Shown: piece after piece, positions 47,128-54,989 of the stretch
How the letters are laid out: each line of letters opens with the position of its first letter
Numbering within the stretch: position 1 is the stretch's first letter
Position numbers and translations under genes: made by a program
The notes under the pieces: model-generated
Told to the model about the DNA's origin: nothing
Database searches by the model: none
The model's input: only the letters and a program-made list of their open reading frames with translations
NCBI GenBank assembly: GCA_014377015.1
Contig: JACMQL010000047.1
Coordinates: forward strand, 17,105-81,104
Direction: 5' to 3'
Source of the DNA: Actinomycetota bacterium
GTDB lineage: Bacteria > Actinomycetota > Actinomycetes > Nanopelagicales > Nanopelagicaceae
Length of the DNA: 64,000 nucleotides

Positions 47128-47802
47128 TTACAAAAATAATACGAAAGCCGCTACCGGAAAGAGGGCGATGACCCATAAATACTGCGCCATGCCGTGAAGT
47201 AGAGCGATTGCACTTACCGAACCGAAACGACCGTGATTGAAAGTGGACATTACTGTGGTCATGACGGGGTACATGGCTAGCGCCCCTGAAAGGTTTGGTC
47301 CTAAATCGGCTGCAAAATGTGTGATTATGAAAATTAAAGCCAGTGCGGAAGCGATGCGCAGCAAAATTTCCCACCAAGGAGAGGCATGGGAGATGAAGCT
47401 TCGATCGTAAGTGGGATAAGTCTTAAGAACGATGAGCCACACAACCGTCCAGAGACTCAAGCCAACCCAAACGTGCGTAATGAATGGGCTGAGCGACAAT
47501 ATTGAAATCAAATATGCAGAAGTCGCACCAAGAATAGAGATTGGCCAAGCGAATTTGCTTGCCAGGCGTGAATACGTGAATATGAAGAGGAGTATGCCGA
47601 TTTGGCCCGCATAATTTGCCACAATCGCATCGCGAAAGAATGGTTTTCCTTCCTGCAGATATATAACGATCAAGATTGGCGTGAGAATAAAGGGAATGGA
47701 AACGAAGACTCCGCCGATTCGAGCTCCGTATTTCTTCTGAAGGAAGGAAGTGATCACGATAAATGTAGGAGCCAGGAAAAGTTTTATCGCGAGAATCAGC
47801 AT
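47128..47802 (-). CDS. Uncharacterised multi-pass membrane protein
   Basis: A 224-aa protein with about seven hydrophobic helices and a short loop near SHASPWWE. The two halves look related: GARIGGVFVSIPFILT near residue 27 and LGPNLSGALAMYPVMTT near 174 share a G..(I/L)(G/S)G...P pattern, suggesting internal duplication. I do not recognise the family. It lies between the ceramidase-like gene and tRNA-Met, with no obvious partner; transport is plausible but unsupported. Confidence 0.6.
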   Translation of the reverse strand: MLILAIKLFLAPTFIVITSFLQKKYGARIGGVFVSIPFILTPILIVIYLQEGKPFFRDAIVANYAGQIGILLFIFTYSRLASKFAWPISILGATSAYLISILSLSPFITHVWVGLSLWTVVWLIVLKTYPTYDRSFISHASPWWEILLRIASALALIFIITHFAADLGPNLSGALAMYPVMTTVMSTFNHGRFGSVSAIALLHGMAQYLWVIALFPVAAFVLFL

Positions 47803-47847
47803 GGTGGACAGAATTTAGCGAATGTATGACGTTTTAAGGGGATGGTG

Positions 47848-47921
47848 TGGGGCGGGTCGGGCTCGAACCGACGACGACGGAATTATGAGTTCCGGGCTCT
47901 AACCAACTGAGCTACCGCCCC
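47848..47921 (-). tRNA. tRNA-Met (elongator; anticodon CAT)
   Basis: A 74-nt cloverleaf on the minus strand: acceptor GGGGCGG/CCGCCCC, anticodon stem CGGAA/TTCCG around CTCATAA (anticodon CAT), T-arm with GGTTCGAGCCC, discriminator A. G1 pairs with C72, unlike an initiator tRNA. CCA is not encoded. tRNA-Ile(CAT) cannot be fully excluded by eye. Confidence 0.93.
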
Positions 47922-47956
47922 TGCGAGGAGAGTTTATGACATTTTCGGAGACCATC

Positions 47957-49093
47957 TCACCAGGCCAGGATTCCGTGCGGATCGTGTATCTCTTGCTGAG
48001 ATATCCATTGACGGTTAAGTAATTCATTAAAGCCTGGCCCCTGTGGCAAGGGCAACATTCTTCCATCAGCGTCAATAACTGGCGCAATCAGGCTATCTGA
48101 ATATGGATCTACGCCCGTCCACGGGACTCCCCATTCAATTGGCAGATCCGTGTGCCCTAGCGCGCTGAGAACTTGGCTATGCACGTGCGCAAACATGTGG
48201 GGGGAAAGTTGCTTTCCCTCAGACGCAAGTTGATTAATTGGATCGCGCATCTCAGTGATTCCGCCCATGCAGGTTAAGTCAAATCGGATAACGTCAGATG
48301 CGGCGCTACTTATCAACGCTTGAGGAAAGTAACTTCCACCTTGTTCATCACCCATCGCAATAGGAATATTTGTTAATGACTTCAATTTTACCAACTCTGT
48401 TATCTCGCCAGGAGCAAACACATCTTCAAGCCAACTCAGATTGAGGTTTTCTACCAAAGCGAGAAACTCAAGTGCATCCTCTGATTTGCTAAACCTCCAT
48501 GCCGCATCGCACCCTACCCATGCATCAGGTGCCAGTTTGCGAATGCGTGCTAATTTTTCCGCAGTGACTTCTGGGGTAATGCTATAGGGAAGTTTAAATC
48601 GCTTCCAATTCGCCGCAAGAAGTAAACGAATTTGTTCATCCAGATCTTGAATAGTAATTTCACTTGGTGGATAACCCACGATGGCGGTGGCTGGCATTGG
48701 CTTACAGTTGCCGCCAAGAAGCTCAGAAATAGATTTATCTTCAGATTTAGCAGCAAGATCCCATATTGCTAAATCCACGAGAGATAAAGAACGTAATCCG
48801 ACCCCATTGGAGTGTGTACTTAAGTTACTCCTCTTTGTTTGCCAATACGTTTCTTCTCGAGCGTCGAGTTGAGTTCCAACGTATTTGTTAGCGATCGACT
48901 TCTCTATTTGCTCGAGTATGGCACCATCACGTGTCAAGCCAAATGACTGCCCCTTCATGCCATCGTTACATGAAACTTGCACTACGGCATATTCGCGATG
49001 AGTCATTTTCCACGCACCAAAATCAATTGGCTTCGGAAGGATTGCTCTTACTAGCGCAACTTCAACAGACTTAACAGTCTTCGATCGTGACAC
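47957..49093 (-). CDS. Enolase-superfamily (MR-type) dehydratase
   Basis: A 378-aa Mg-dependent enzyme. K167 (FKLPYS) is the second-strand base. Metal ligands fit D196 (GCDAAW), E223/D224 (WLEDVF) and D249/E250 (AMGDEQ), and H299 (LSPHMFAH) is the opposite base. It starts at GTG behind GGGAG. It is not close to the galactonate-type gene at 26021. It is the last of three minus-strand genes: epimerase-like, lactonase-like, dehydratase. It would dehydrate an aldonic acid; the substrate is not readable. Confidence 0.83.
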   Translation of the reverse strand: MSRSKTVKSVEVALVRAILPKPIDFGAWKMTHREYAVVQVSCNDGMKGQSFGLTRDGAILEQIEKSIANKYVGTQLDAREETYWQTKRSNLSTHSNGVGLRSLSLVDLAIWDLAAKSEDKSISELLGGNCKPMPATAIVGYPPSEITIQDLDEQIRLLLAANWKRFKLPYSITPEVTAEKLARIRKLAPDAWVGCDAAWRFSKSEDALEFLALVENLNLSWLEDVFAPGEITELVKLKSLTNIPIAMGDEQGGSYFPQALISSAASDVIRFDLTCMGGITEMRDPINQLASEGKQLSPHMFAHVHSQVLSALGHTDLPIEWGVPWTGVDPYSDSLIAPVIDADGRMLPLPQGPGFNELLNRQWISQQEIHDPHGILAW

Positions 49094-49104
49094 GAATTAC
49101 TCCC

Positions 49105-49977
49105 TTATGACCCAATCAGTTCCGACGTTGGAAAATGCGGTAGAACGCCTGCAATATTGAAATTGGCACGTGTAAGGTGCCAGCACCCAAGATTTGCGAA
49201 GACTATGGTTTTACGATCGACTCCCATAAAATCGAAATTTGTGGGGGCAAAAAGAAGTACTCCTTGTGGATCTAGCGCCAGAGTTACAAGGACACCTTCT
49301 TTAGTCAAGTGTGCAACCAGGTTCGGCTGGAAGAAGCTAATGATCAATGACCCATCTTCGACTTCCCTAATGCCATCTGGAACTAAGTTTCCAAGTTCAA
49401 TCAATATTCTCCGAGTTCCGGCGCTGCCATCGGGGTTGATATTAATTTCGCAAATAGAACTTGGGGCCGACTCAACTACGAACAATTTTGTTCCATCGTA
49501 GGAGACTGCACATCCATTCGGAAAATTAGGGGACTCCCTAGTGAATATCTTTAAAGCCTCATGAGGATGCTTAACCCAAATAAGGCCATCGCTCTCATTC
49601 CAACTTCCGGAATCGGTGAGATAGTACGAACCGTCGGGACCAAATGATCCCCAATTTGGCACATTAAGGGGCATATTGTTCGGACCTTCCAGCCATTTCG
49701 TACTCTCTTGAGTTAGGGGGTCATATCTCCAGACACATTTGTTCGCACTATCTATCGCGTACACACGATTAAGCGCATCGCTGGCGAGTCCGAGCATGAA
49801 TCCAGCGAGGTTAGCCACCGTTACGGGTTGATCATTATCAATTCGGTAAATTTGCCCCGCCTCACCACCTGCATAAAGCGTCCCATCAAGTGTGACAGTG
49901 ACGCCTTCGGAATGATCAACACCTGCGGCAAAGACTTTCAACTTATCTAAATTCAAGGGTTGATCAACTTTTAGCAT
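49105..49977 (-). CDS. SMP-30/strictosidine-synthase-like lactonase
   Basis: A 290-aa six-bladed beta-propeller without signal peptide. The N-terminal acid in AAGVDHSEGVTVTLDG, then a repeated blade pattern (DGTLYAGG, NRVYAIDS, DGSYYLTDSG, DGTKLFVVES, PDGIREVEDGSL) fit sugar or other lactonases of this superfamily. GAAGGAG precedes ATG. It lies 11 bp before the dehydratase gene, so it probably opens the lactone to yield that enzyme's substrate. It is clearly more diverged than the SMP-30 gene at 18326. Confidence 0.8.
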   Translation of the reverse strand: MLKVDQPLNLDKLKVFAAGVDHSEGVTVTLDGTLYAGGEAGQIYRIDNDQPVTVANLAGFMLGLASDALNRVYAIDSANKCVWRYDPLTQESTKWLEGPNNMPLNVPNWGSFGPDGSYYLTDSGSWNESDGLIWVKHPHEALKIFTRESPNFPNGCAVSYDGTKLFVVESAPSSICEININPDGSAGTRRILIELGNLVPDGIREVEDGSLIISFFQPNLVAHLTKEGVLVTLALDPQGVLLFAPTNFDFMGVDRKTIVFANLGCWHLTRANFNIAGVLPHFPTSELIGS

Positions 49978-50026
49978 TTAGACTCCTTCGTTGGGTGGCA
50001 AATCATCTTCATTATCTTTTGTTGAC

Positions 50027-51010
50027 TCATGTGGATATTGTTAAGTTGCCCTCTCTGTCAATATTCGAAATAGACGAGATGGCATCTTGCCCCAATTCCG
50101 AAATTGAAAAAGTTGTCCATGCTTTTCTAGTTTCACCCGGCTTCAACCAAAAAGATTGACCATTCTTTATGGCTGCTTCTAAGCCGTAAGACGGCCACGT
50201 GGAAGCTGGTTCCAATGCGGTGATATTGCTACGTCCAAACCAAGGGAAAGACGGTCCCTTAATTTCTTGCCACATCCACAAGTGAGGAAATGCGGTTAAA
50301 TCCCACGAGAGTCCAATTAAGGTCTCACCGTGAGTCATGGCAACCCAACCCGCGGGACGATCATGCAAGTAACACAATCTTTCAACTCCACCACTTGGGA
50401 CAATAGAAAGGTCGATAATCTCACCAGAAATACTTTCGATAGATGGCCAGGTTCCCTTCGTACCAACTGGAATGTCTTGTAACGGACCAGCTTCATTTAG
50501 GTCAGCGGTGATGGGTCCCTTTGGCATATGAATTTTGGAGCCAGGGGGCAATGAGAAGGCCGGGTGCTCTCCCCAGATAAAGGGCCATTCAAAGTCGGAC
50601 TCATTTGTTACCTCTTGTTCAATCAATAACGCGCTTTTGCCTGGCAATAGCGAATACTTCCTTGTCAAAATCAACGGAATACGCGCGCCAGCAGTGACCA
50701 ACAATTCGGTCGTAGTGCTATTCAGGATTTCGACATGGGTACGCGAGAATTCTCCATGAAATGGAATGGGGGTGCCCTCAATTGTGGCTTCACTTCCAGC
50801 GTTTGGAAAAAGAACCTGCCAGCCCCCGCGGTACTCGGAAAGCCAGTCCTGAATAGCATTTCCGTAACTGCGAGAACTTTCCGATGGAATGGGAGCCTTC
50901 CAATTGTAGGAAGCTAGAAAACTTTTACCCGCTGCCTCTATTGAATGAATTTCAGCGCCCAGCTCTTCGTTAATCTGCACCCGTAGAATTCCATTATCCA
51001 AAACGAGCAC
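50027..51010 (-). CDS. Aldose 1-epimerase-fold protein (paralogue of the gene at 34439)
   Basis: A ~327-aa galactose-mutarotase-like protein. Its WGEHPAFSLPPGS block (His and acid), FRGGWQ-type segment YRGGWQVLFPNAG and WMWQEIKGPSFPWFGR region align with the homologue at 34439. I take the GTG at 51010, with GGGGGG upstream; a TTG at 51022 would add four residues. It is first in the minus-strand operon with lactonase and dehydratase, so it supplies the sugar anomer to be oxidised by the divergent SDR. Confidence 0.75.
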   Translation of the reverse strand: MLVLDNGILRVQINEELGAEIHSIEAAGKSFLASYNWKAPIPSESSRSYGNAIQDWLSEYRGGWQVLFPNAGSEATIEGTPIPFHGEFSRTHVEILNSTTTELLVTAGARIPLILTRKYSLLPGKSALLIEQEVTNESDFEWPFIWGEHPAFSLPPGSKIHMPKGPITADLNEAGPLQDIPVGTKGTWPSIESISGEIIDLSIVPSGGVERLCYLHDRPAGWVAMTHGETLIGLSWDLTAFPHLWMWQEIKGPSFPWFGRSNITALEPASTWPSYGLEAAIKNGQSFWLKPGETRKAWTTFSISELGQDAISSISNIDREGNLTIST

Positions 51011-51048
51011 AATTCCCCCCAAAGTTTTGGTCTGCGGTCACTCGATTA

Positions 51049-51069
51049 ATACGAAAAGGTATACGAAAA
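51049..51069. promoter_or_regulatory. Direct repeat in divergent promoter region
   Basis: ATACGAAAA occurs twice (51049-51057 and 51061-51069), 12 bp apart, in the 184 bp between the divergent epimerase-like and SDR genes. It could bind a regulator; no protein is assigned. Confidence 0.35.
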
Positions 51070-51149
51070 TCTAGAACGAGGGAAGCATCGCCAACGGATG
51101 AATCAGGAAGCCTAAACCAATTGATTGCTACTAAAGCGAAAGATATGAA

Positions 51150-51178
51150 AGTAGACTGACAATTTGAAACCGTCTACT
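51150..51178. promoter_or_regulatory. Inverted repeat upstream of SDR
   Basis: AGTAGAC (51150-51156) and GTCTACT (51172-51178) are a perfect 7-bp inverted repeat separated by 15 bp, ending a few bases before the ribosome site AAGGAG of the gene at 51195. It is a candidate operator. Confidence 0.35.
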
Positions 51179-51194
51179 GAGTAAGGAGAATTAA

Positions 51195-51983
51195 GTGAAT
51201 AAGAGCGCAGTGGTTACTGGCGTAGGCTCCGGCATTGGTAGAGCAATTCTTAAAAAGCTCACAGAGGAGGATTACTTCGTAGTTGGGATAGAAAAGGATC
51301 TAATTTCTGGAAAGTCTGTGCAAACTGAATACGGTAATAAAGTTTCTGTAATAATCGGTGATACGTGCGAAGAAAGCATTCTTAAAGAAGCAAAAGACAC
51401 TGCGATTGCAAATGCGCCGCTCTGGTCATGGGTTAACAACGCCGCTATCGCACTATCTGGCAATCTTCATAATCCAAAGCGAGCGGAGGTTGAGCGTCTT
51501 TTCGACGTCAACCTTCAGAGTGTGTATTGGGGTTGTTCTGAAGCAATACGAGCTTTTATAGATCAGAAAATCCGTGGCGCAATCGTAAACATTTCCTCCA
51601 TCCATGGTCGAAGTGCATTTAGCGGTTGGGCAGCCTATGACTCAGCCAAGGGTGGAGTCGATGCGCTGACTCGTTATATAGCCGTGGAATATGGCCCACT
51701 CGGGATTCGTGCAAATGCGATTGCGCCTGGCGCGATTCGCACTGAAATGTTGACTCGCGTAATCAACGAGGCGGCCGATCCCGCAAAAGCTGAATTGGAA
51801 ATGTCAATTCTGCATCCATTGGAGAGATTGGGCGAACCACACGAGATTGCCGACGTAGCGGCATTTCTGTTGTCTTCGCAATCATCCTTCCTCAGCGGGC
51901 AATCAATTGCTGTAGACGGTGGCGCAACGGCTCGTTGCTTCAGGTATGACTCCTCTGAAGAGATAAACGCCCTGAAGTTTTAA
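51195..51983 (+). CDS. SDR family oxidoreductase (paralogue of the gene at 33592)
   Basis: A 262-aa NAD(P)-dependent dehydrogenase starting with GTG behind AAGGAG. The cofactor motif is VTGVGSGIGRAIL, the Ser is in NISSIHGRSAF, and the active site is YDSAKGGVDALTRY. YWGCSEAIRAF, VNISSIHGR and IRANAIAPGAIRTEM match the SDR at 33592 closely. It is divergent from the epimerase-lactonase-dehydratase operon and is probably the first oxidation step of that route. Confidence 0.88.
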   Translation: MNKSAVVTGVGSGIGRAILKKLTEEDYFVVGIEKDLISGKSVQTEYGNKVSVIIGDTCEESILKEAKDTAIANAPLWSWVNNAAIALSGNLHNPKRAEVERLFDVNLQSVYWGCSEAIRAFIDQKIRGAIVNISSIHGRSAFSGWAAYDSAKGGVDALTRYIAVEYGPLGIRANAIAPGAIRTEMLTRVINEAADPAKAELEMSILHPLERLGEPHEIADVAAFLLSSQSSFLSGQSIAVDGGATARCFRYDSSEEINALKF

Positions 51984-51993
51984 GTGGCTGTCT

Positions 51994-52013
51994 ATTTCGG
52001 GATGTACCGAAAT
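51994..52013. other. Short hairpin after the SDR gene
   Basis: ATTTCGG and CCGAAAT form a perfect 7-bp inverted repeat with a 6-nt loop, 10 bp after the stop. No T-run follows, so it is not a standard terminator. A 10-bp palindrome, CTAGCGCTAG, lies at 52108-52117 in the same gap. Confidence 0.3.
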
Positions 52014-52133
52014 GGCGCGCCGTGGAGTAGATCTCGGGTGGTATTCCTCTTTCGACGTTCATTAAAAATTCTTTCGTCGTCAGCGCAACTTTTGTTTCGG
52101 GAAAGAACTAGCGCTAGATGAGATACTTACGCG

Positions 52134-52862
52134 CTAGACAACTCCAGATAAACTGTCCCAGCCAGCATCAATGAGGATATTCACACCGGTCGTACGCCTG
52201 AAATCTGGTCCGGTTAACGCAAAAATACTGTCAGCAAGAGCTTCTGGCTCTATGAGGGTCCGCATCGGCGTGTGTTTAATGATGCCTTCATAATTTGTTA
52301 GTCCGTTCTTAATTCCTTCCTCGGACATAGGCGAGTTCACAAATCCAGGGCTCACACAAATGGCACGTATTCCATACTCTGCCCATTCATTTCCTAAACA
52401 TCTTGTGAGCGCGACGACAGCAGCCTTGGAAGCAGAATAACCTGCTCGGTGGTGGAAACCATTTACCGCTGTAATAGAGCCGATGGTGATGAGAGTGCCT
52501 TTGCCTTGGGCGAGGGCTTCGAAGGTTGCGATAGCTGTGTTGGCAGTACCAGCAAGGTTGACGGAAATAACTCTTTGGAAATCTTCATACCCCAAATCAA
52601 CCAAAGAACCTCTTGCGCTGACTCCAGCACAAGTGATGACCGCATAGAGCGGAGGCAACGAGGATGATGCTGACTTAACAGATTCTGGATCGGACACGTC
52701 AACTCTTGACCAACTTGTCTCAATTTCGGTTGGGGCAACTAAATCCCATGCGATCACCTTAAAACCCGCGGCTATGAATCGACGTGCAACTGCTAAACCG
52801 ATTCCCGATGTAGCTCCAGTTATTAGGACGTGGCTAGGCGCTAATTGCACAATTTTTTCCAA
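52134..52862 (-). CDS. SDR family oxidoreductase
   Basis: A 242-aa NAD(P)-dependent dehydrogenase. The cofactor motif is LITGATSGIGLAVARRF (~14-30), the Ser is in TIGSITAVNG, the active site is YSASKAAVVALTR, and the end is NILIDAGWDSL. The start may be the TTG at 52862 or the GTG at 52850; the latter has GGAAAA upstream. It is convergent with the SDR at 51195. About 190 bp separate it from the phosphatase gene, with no gene seen there. Confidence 0.85.
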   Translation of the reverse strand: MEKIVQLAPSHVLITGATSGIGLAVARRFIAAGFKVIAWDLVAPTEIETSWSRVDVSDPESVKSASSSLPPLYAVITCAGVSARGSLVDLGYEDFQRVISVNLAGTANTAIATFEALAQGKGTLITIGSITAVNGFHHRAGYSASKAAVVALTRCLGNEWAEYGIRAICVSPGFVNSPMSEEGIKNGLTNYEGIIKHTPMRTLIEPEALADSIFALTGPDFRRTTGVNILIDAGWDSLSGVV

Positions 52863-53053
52863 TTCTCAAAGACGTGTAGGTGCAACTCAGATACGCCTTT
52901 TTATGCGGCGGTGATAGTAATTTCACACGGGCACTTTTGGCTTAAATTCAAGTTGAATCGCTTTGGACATTTACCGTATCAGGAAATCGGGGGCACGGAA
53001 ATGAGCGGTGCAGTCGAGGGTAACCAATAAAGTTGCAAGGGGCGGAATTTACC

Positions 53054-54250
53054 TTAGGTTCGCCGAATGACCAACGCAGTGACGTCATCGTTAACGTCGG
53101 CATTTTGCGCCACCCTTTCGAGGAGGCTGACTACCTCTTTCGCAGTATCTCCAGCGAGCACGACGTCACTAATTTCATCGAGGGCTTCCAATGTGCCAGA
53201 GAAAATATCCAACATTCCATCACTTAGACATAAAAGCGTGTCACCAGGGTACATCACTAAAGATTTGATATCCCATTTCTCGGCAAAGCCGATCCCTAGC
53301 GGAAAATTAGTGGTAGCGAGTCGAGTGACGTCCCCTTGCTTTGATACGTGCAAGGTGAGCCCATGTCCGGCGTCAATATACCTAACGGTGTTTGTTTCAA
53401 CATTTAGCCTGCCATGAATTAACGTCACAAAGGCACCGGCTTCGGTTAAGTCTGCCTCCAAGATCTCGGCGGCAATTTGAACCACTCGATCCGCTTCATG
53501 GTCATATGCTGCGGCGCGAAAAACTGCTCGTACAGTTGCCGCAATTATGGCGGAACCCATTCCTTTACCCATGACGTCAGCAACTGTGAATGCGGCTCCG
53601 TGTTTAGTTGCGCGCCAATCATAGAAATCGCCGCCAACAGATTGGGTCGGCCGACAAAAACCGGCAATTTCGTACCCAGGCAAATGGATAAATGCGGTTG
53701 GTTTAAGTCCGCGCTGAACTTGAGAGGCTCGGTCGAGCTCGCGAGCTCGAATGACTTCACGTTGCACCCAATAAACAACGTCGTTGAACATTTCGAGTTC
53801 GTCGGCGCTAAATTCTCTGGGCTTTGTATCCCACGCACACAAGACACCTACTGCTTCACCGGAACTGGTCTGCAATGAGTGGGCAAGGTAGCTTTTCAGA
53901 TCAGGCACATCGTTCAATATTTCGTGGCTGAGAATACGTGGATCGGTTTCGGCGTTCGTGATTAAGATTGTTTCATTGCTAAGCAGCGTTGTATCACAGG
54001 GATTTTTGCCGTCCCTTATTTGGTGAACCGGAGTTCCGCTCTCCATGCGGACCCAGTTTCCATCAGCACCGATTAGTCGAATAAATACATGTTGAATTCT
54101 AAAAATTTGGCGGATGAGATTGGCAGTCCGTGCTAGGCGTTGTTCCCACTCAAGATCACGACGAAGTATTTGCTCTTCCGGAAGAATTTCACCGGAAACC
54201 CCCATTCCAGATACTTGGATTTCAACAGACGAAATCTTAGTGTCACTCAT
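53054..54250 (-). CDS. GAF-SpoIIE/PP2C serine phosphatase (RsbU-like)
   Basis: A 398-aa phosphatase that would dephosphorylate the STAS protein. A GAF sensor domain covers ~35-165 (EWEQRLARTANLIRQIF to VGVLCAWD). The PP2C-type domain covers ~190-395: QSVGGDFYDW, FTVADVMGKGMGSAI, YIDAGHGLTL, LPLGIGF-like NFPLGIGFA, LLCLSDGMLDIF and NDDVTALVI, with the metal-binding aspartates kept. It overlaps the kinase gene by 4 bp (ATGA). The GAF domain may take a signal; the signal is unknown. Confidence 0.9.
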   Translation of the reverse strand: MSDTKISSVEIQVSGMGVSGEILPEEQILRRDLEWEQRLARTANLIRQIFRIQHVFIRLIGADGNWVRMESGTPVHQIRDGKNPCDTTLLSNETILITNAETDPRILSHEILNDVPDLKSYLAHSLQTSSGEAVGVLCAWDTKPREFSADELEMFNDVVYWVQREVIRARELDRASQVQRGLKPTAFIHLPGYEIAGFCRPTQSVGGDFYDWRATKHGAAFTVADVMGKGMGSAIIAATVRAVFRAAAYDHEADRVVQIAAEILEADLTEAGAFVTLIHGRLNVETNTVRYIDAGHGLTLHVSKQGDVTRLATTNFPLGIGFAEKWDIKSLVMYPGDTLLCLSDGMLDIFSGTLEALDEISDVVLAGDTAKEVVSLLERVAQNADVNDDVTALVIRRT

Positions 54251-54657
54251 TGTGTTCTCTTTCTAAGAATGCGCCAAACATTTTGTTCGCCTTCACGCGC
54301 ATAAATGAATTCATCAACAAGTGCATTGATCAAGGCAATTCCTCGTCCACTTTCGGAATATGCGTCTGGCATTTCAACTCCGGTTAATTGAATATCACCA
54401 GGCTGACCCGTATCACGTAAGTTTGCCTCAATTTTGTCCGCCGAAATTTCTACCGACAGCAAGCAGGAAATCCCACCTCCATCGTCTGCGTGCCGAAAAA
54501 TGTTGGAAGCTAGTTCGATCAAGGCTGTCTCAAATCGGATCTGATCTTCGGCACTTACATCAGGTGATTTTTCCCAAATTATGCGGAGAAGTTCATGCAC
54601 CGAATCAAGCGTATCTGGCGGCGTATCAATGATGAGTGTGTGGGCTGCATTATTCAT
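54247..54657 (-). CDS. Anti-sigma/anti-STAS serine kinase, RsbW-like HATPase
   Basis: A ~136-aa GHKL ATPase. The start is the ATG at 54657, which overlaps the STAS stop (ATGA); the ORF-track start 47 codons upstream is out of family and inside that gene. The N-box is ELASNIFRHA (~53), the G1 box RDTGQPGD and the G2 box SGRGIALINALVDEF. It would phosphorylate the STAS serine and/or hold another partner. No sigma factor is near, so the released partner may be another protein, possibly the glycosyltransferase. Confidence 0.88.
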   Translation of the reverse strand: MNNAAHTLIIDTPPDTLDSVHELLRIIWEKSPDVSAEDQIRFETALIELASNIFRHADDGGGISCLLSVEISADKIEANLRDTGQPGDIQLTGVEMPDAYSESGRGIALINALVDEFIYAREGEQNVWRILRKRTQ

Positions 54658-54989
54658 TCGATCACATACGCACTCTCTGCACTCGCGTACGGAGTTAGCA
54701 CACGATCTAAATTGGTCAACTGAAGGACCAATTTGACCTGCTCCGTCGCTGCCGCAATCCGCAAATCCCCGTTGGCTTGGCGGGCTGCCTTCAGACACCC
54801 AATGAGCGCTCCCAAACCCGACGAATCTAAGAAATCAACAGATGACAGATCAACGACGATTCGATTTTGGCCATCAGCCAAAACTGAATCGACAACTTCA
54901 CGCAGGCGGTGAGCGTGAACCATATTTAGCTTTCCTACAGGAAGGAGGACTGCTACTCCGTCTGCCGTTACCCGCTTAGTAATCTCCAT
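54654..54989 (-). CDS. STAS-domain anti-anti-factor (RsbV/SpoIIAA-like)
   Basis: A ~111-aa single STAS domain. The start is the ATG at 54989, with AGGGAGG 6 nt upstream; the ORF-track start ten codons earlier has no such site. The phosphorylation site is S56 in FLDSSGLGALI, with LPVGKLNMVHAHRLREV before it. The gene overlaps the glycosyltransferase end by 14 bp and the kinase start by 4 bp. It is the switch protein of the module: unphosphorylated, it would bind the kinase or a target. Confidence 0.9.
   Translation of the reverse strand: MEITKRVTADGVAVLLPVGKLNMVHAHRLREVVDSVLADGQNRIVVDLSSVDFLDSSGLGALIGCLKAARQANGDLRIAAATEQVKLVLQLTNLDRVLTPYASAESAYVIE

Noticed and set aside
47848-47921. Reading the CAT tRNA as initiator tRNA-fMet
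   Set aside because: G1-C72 is a normal pair, whereas bacterial initiators have a mismatch there.
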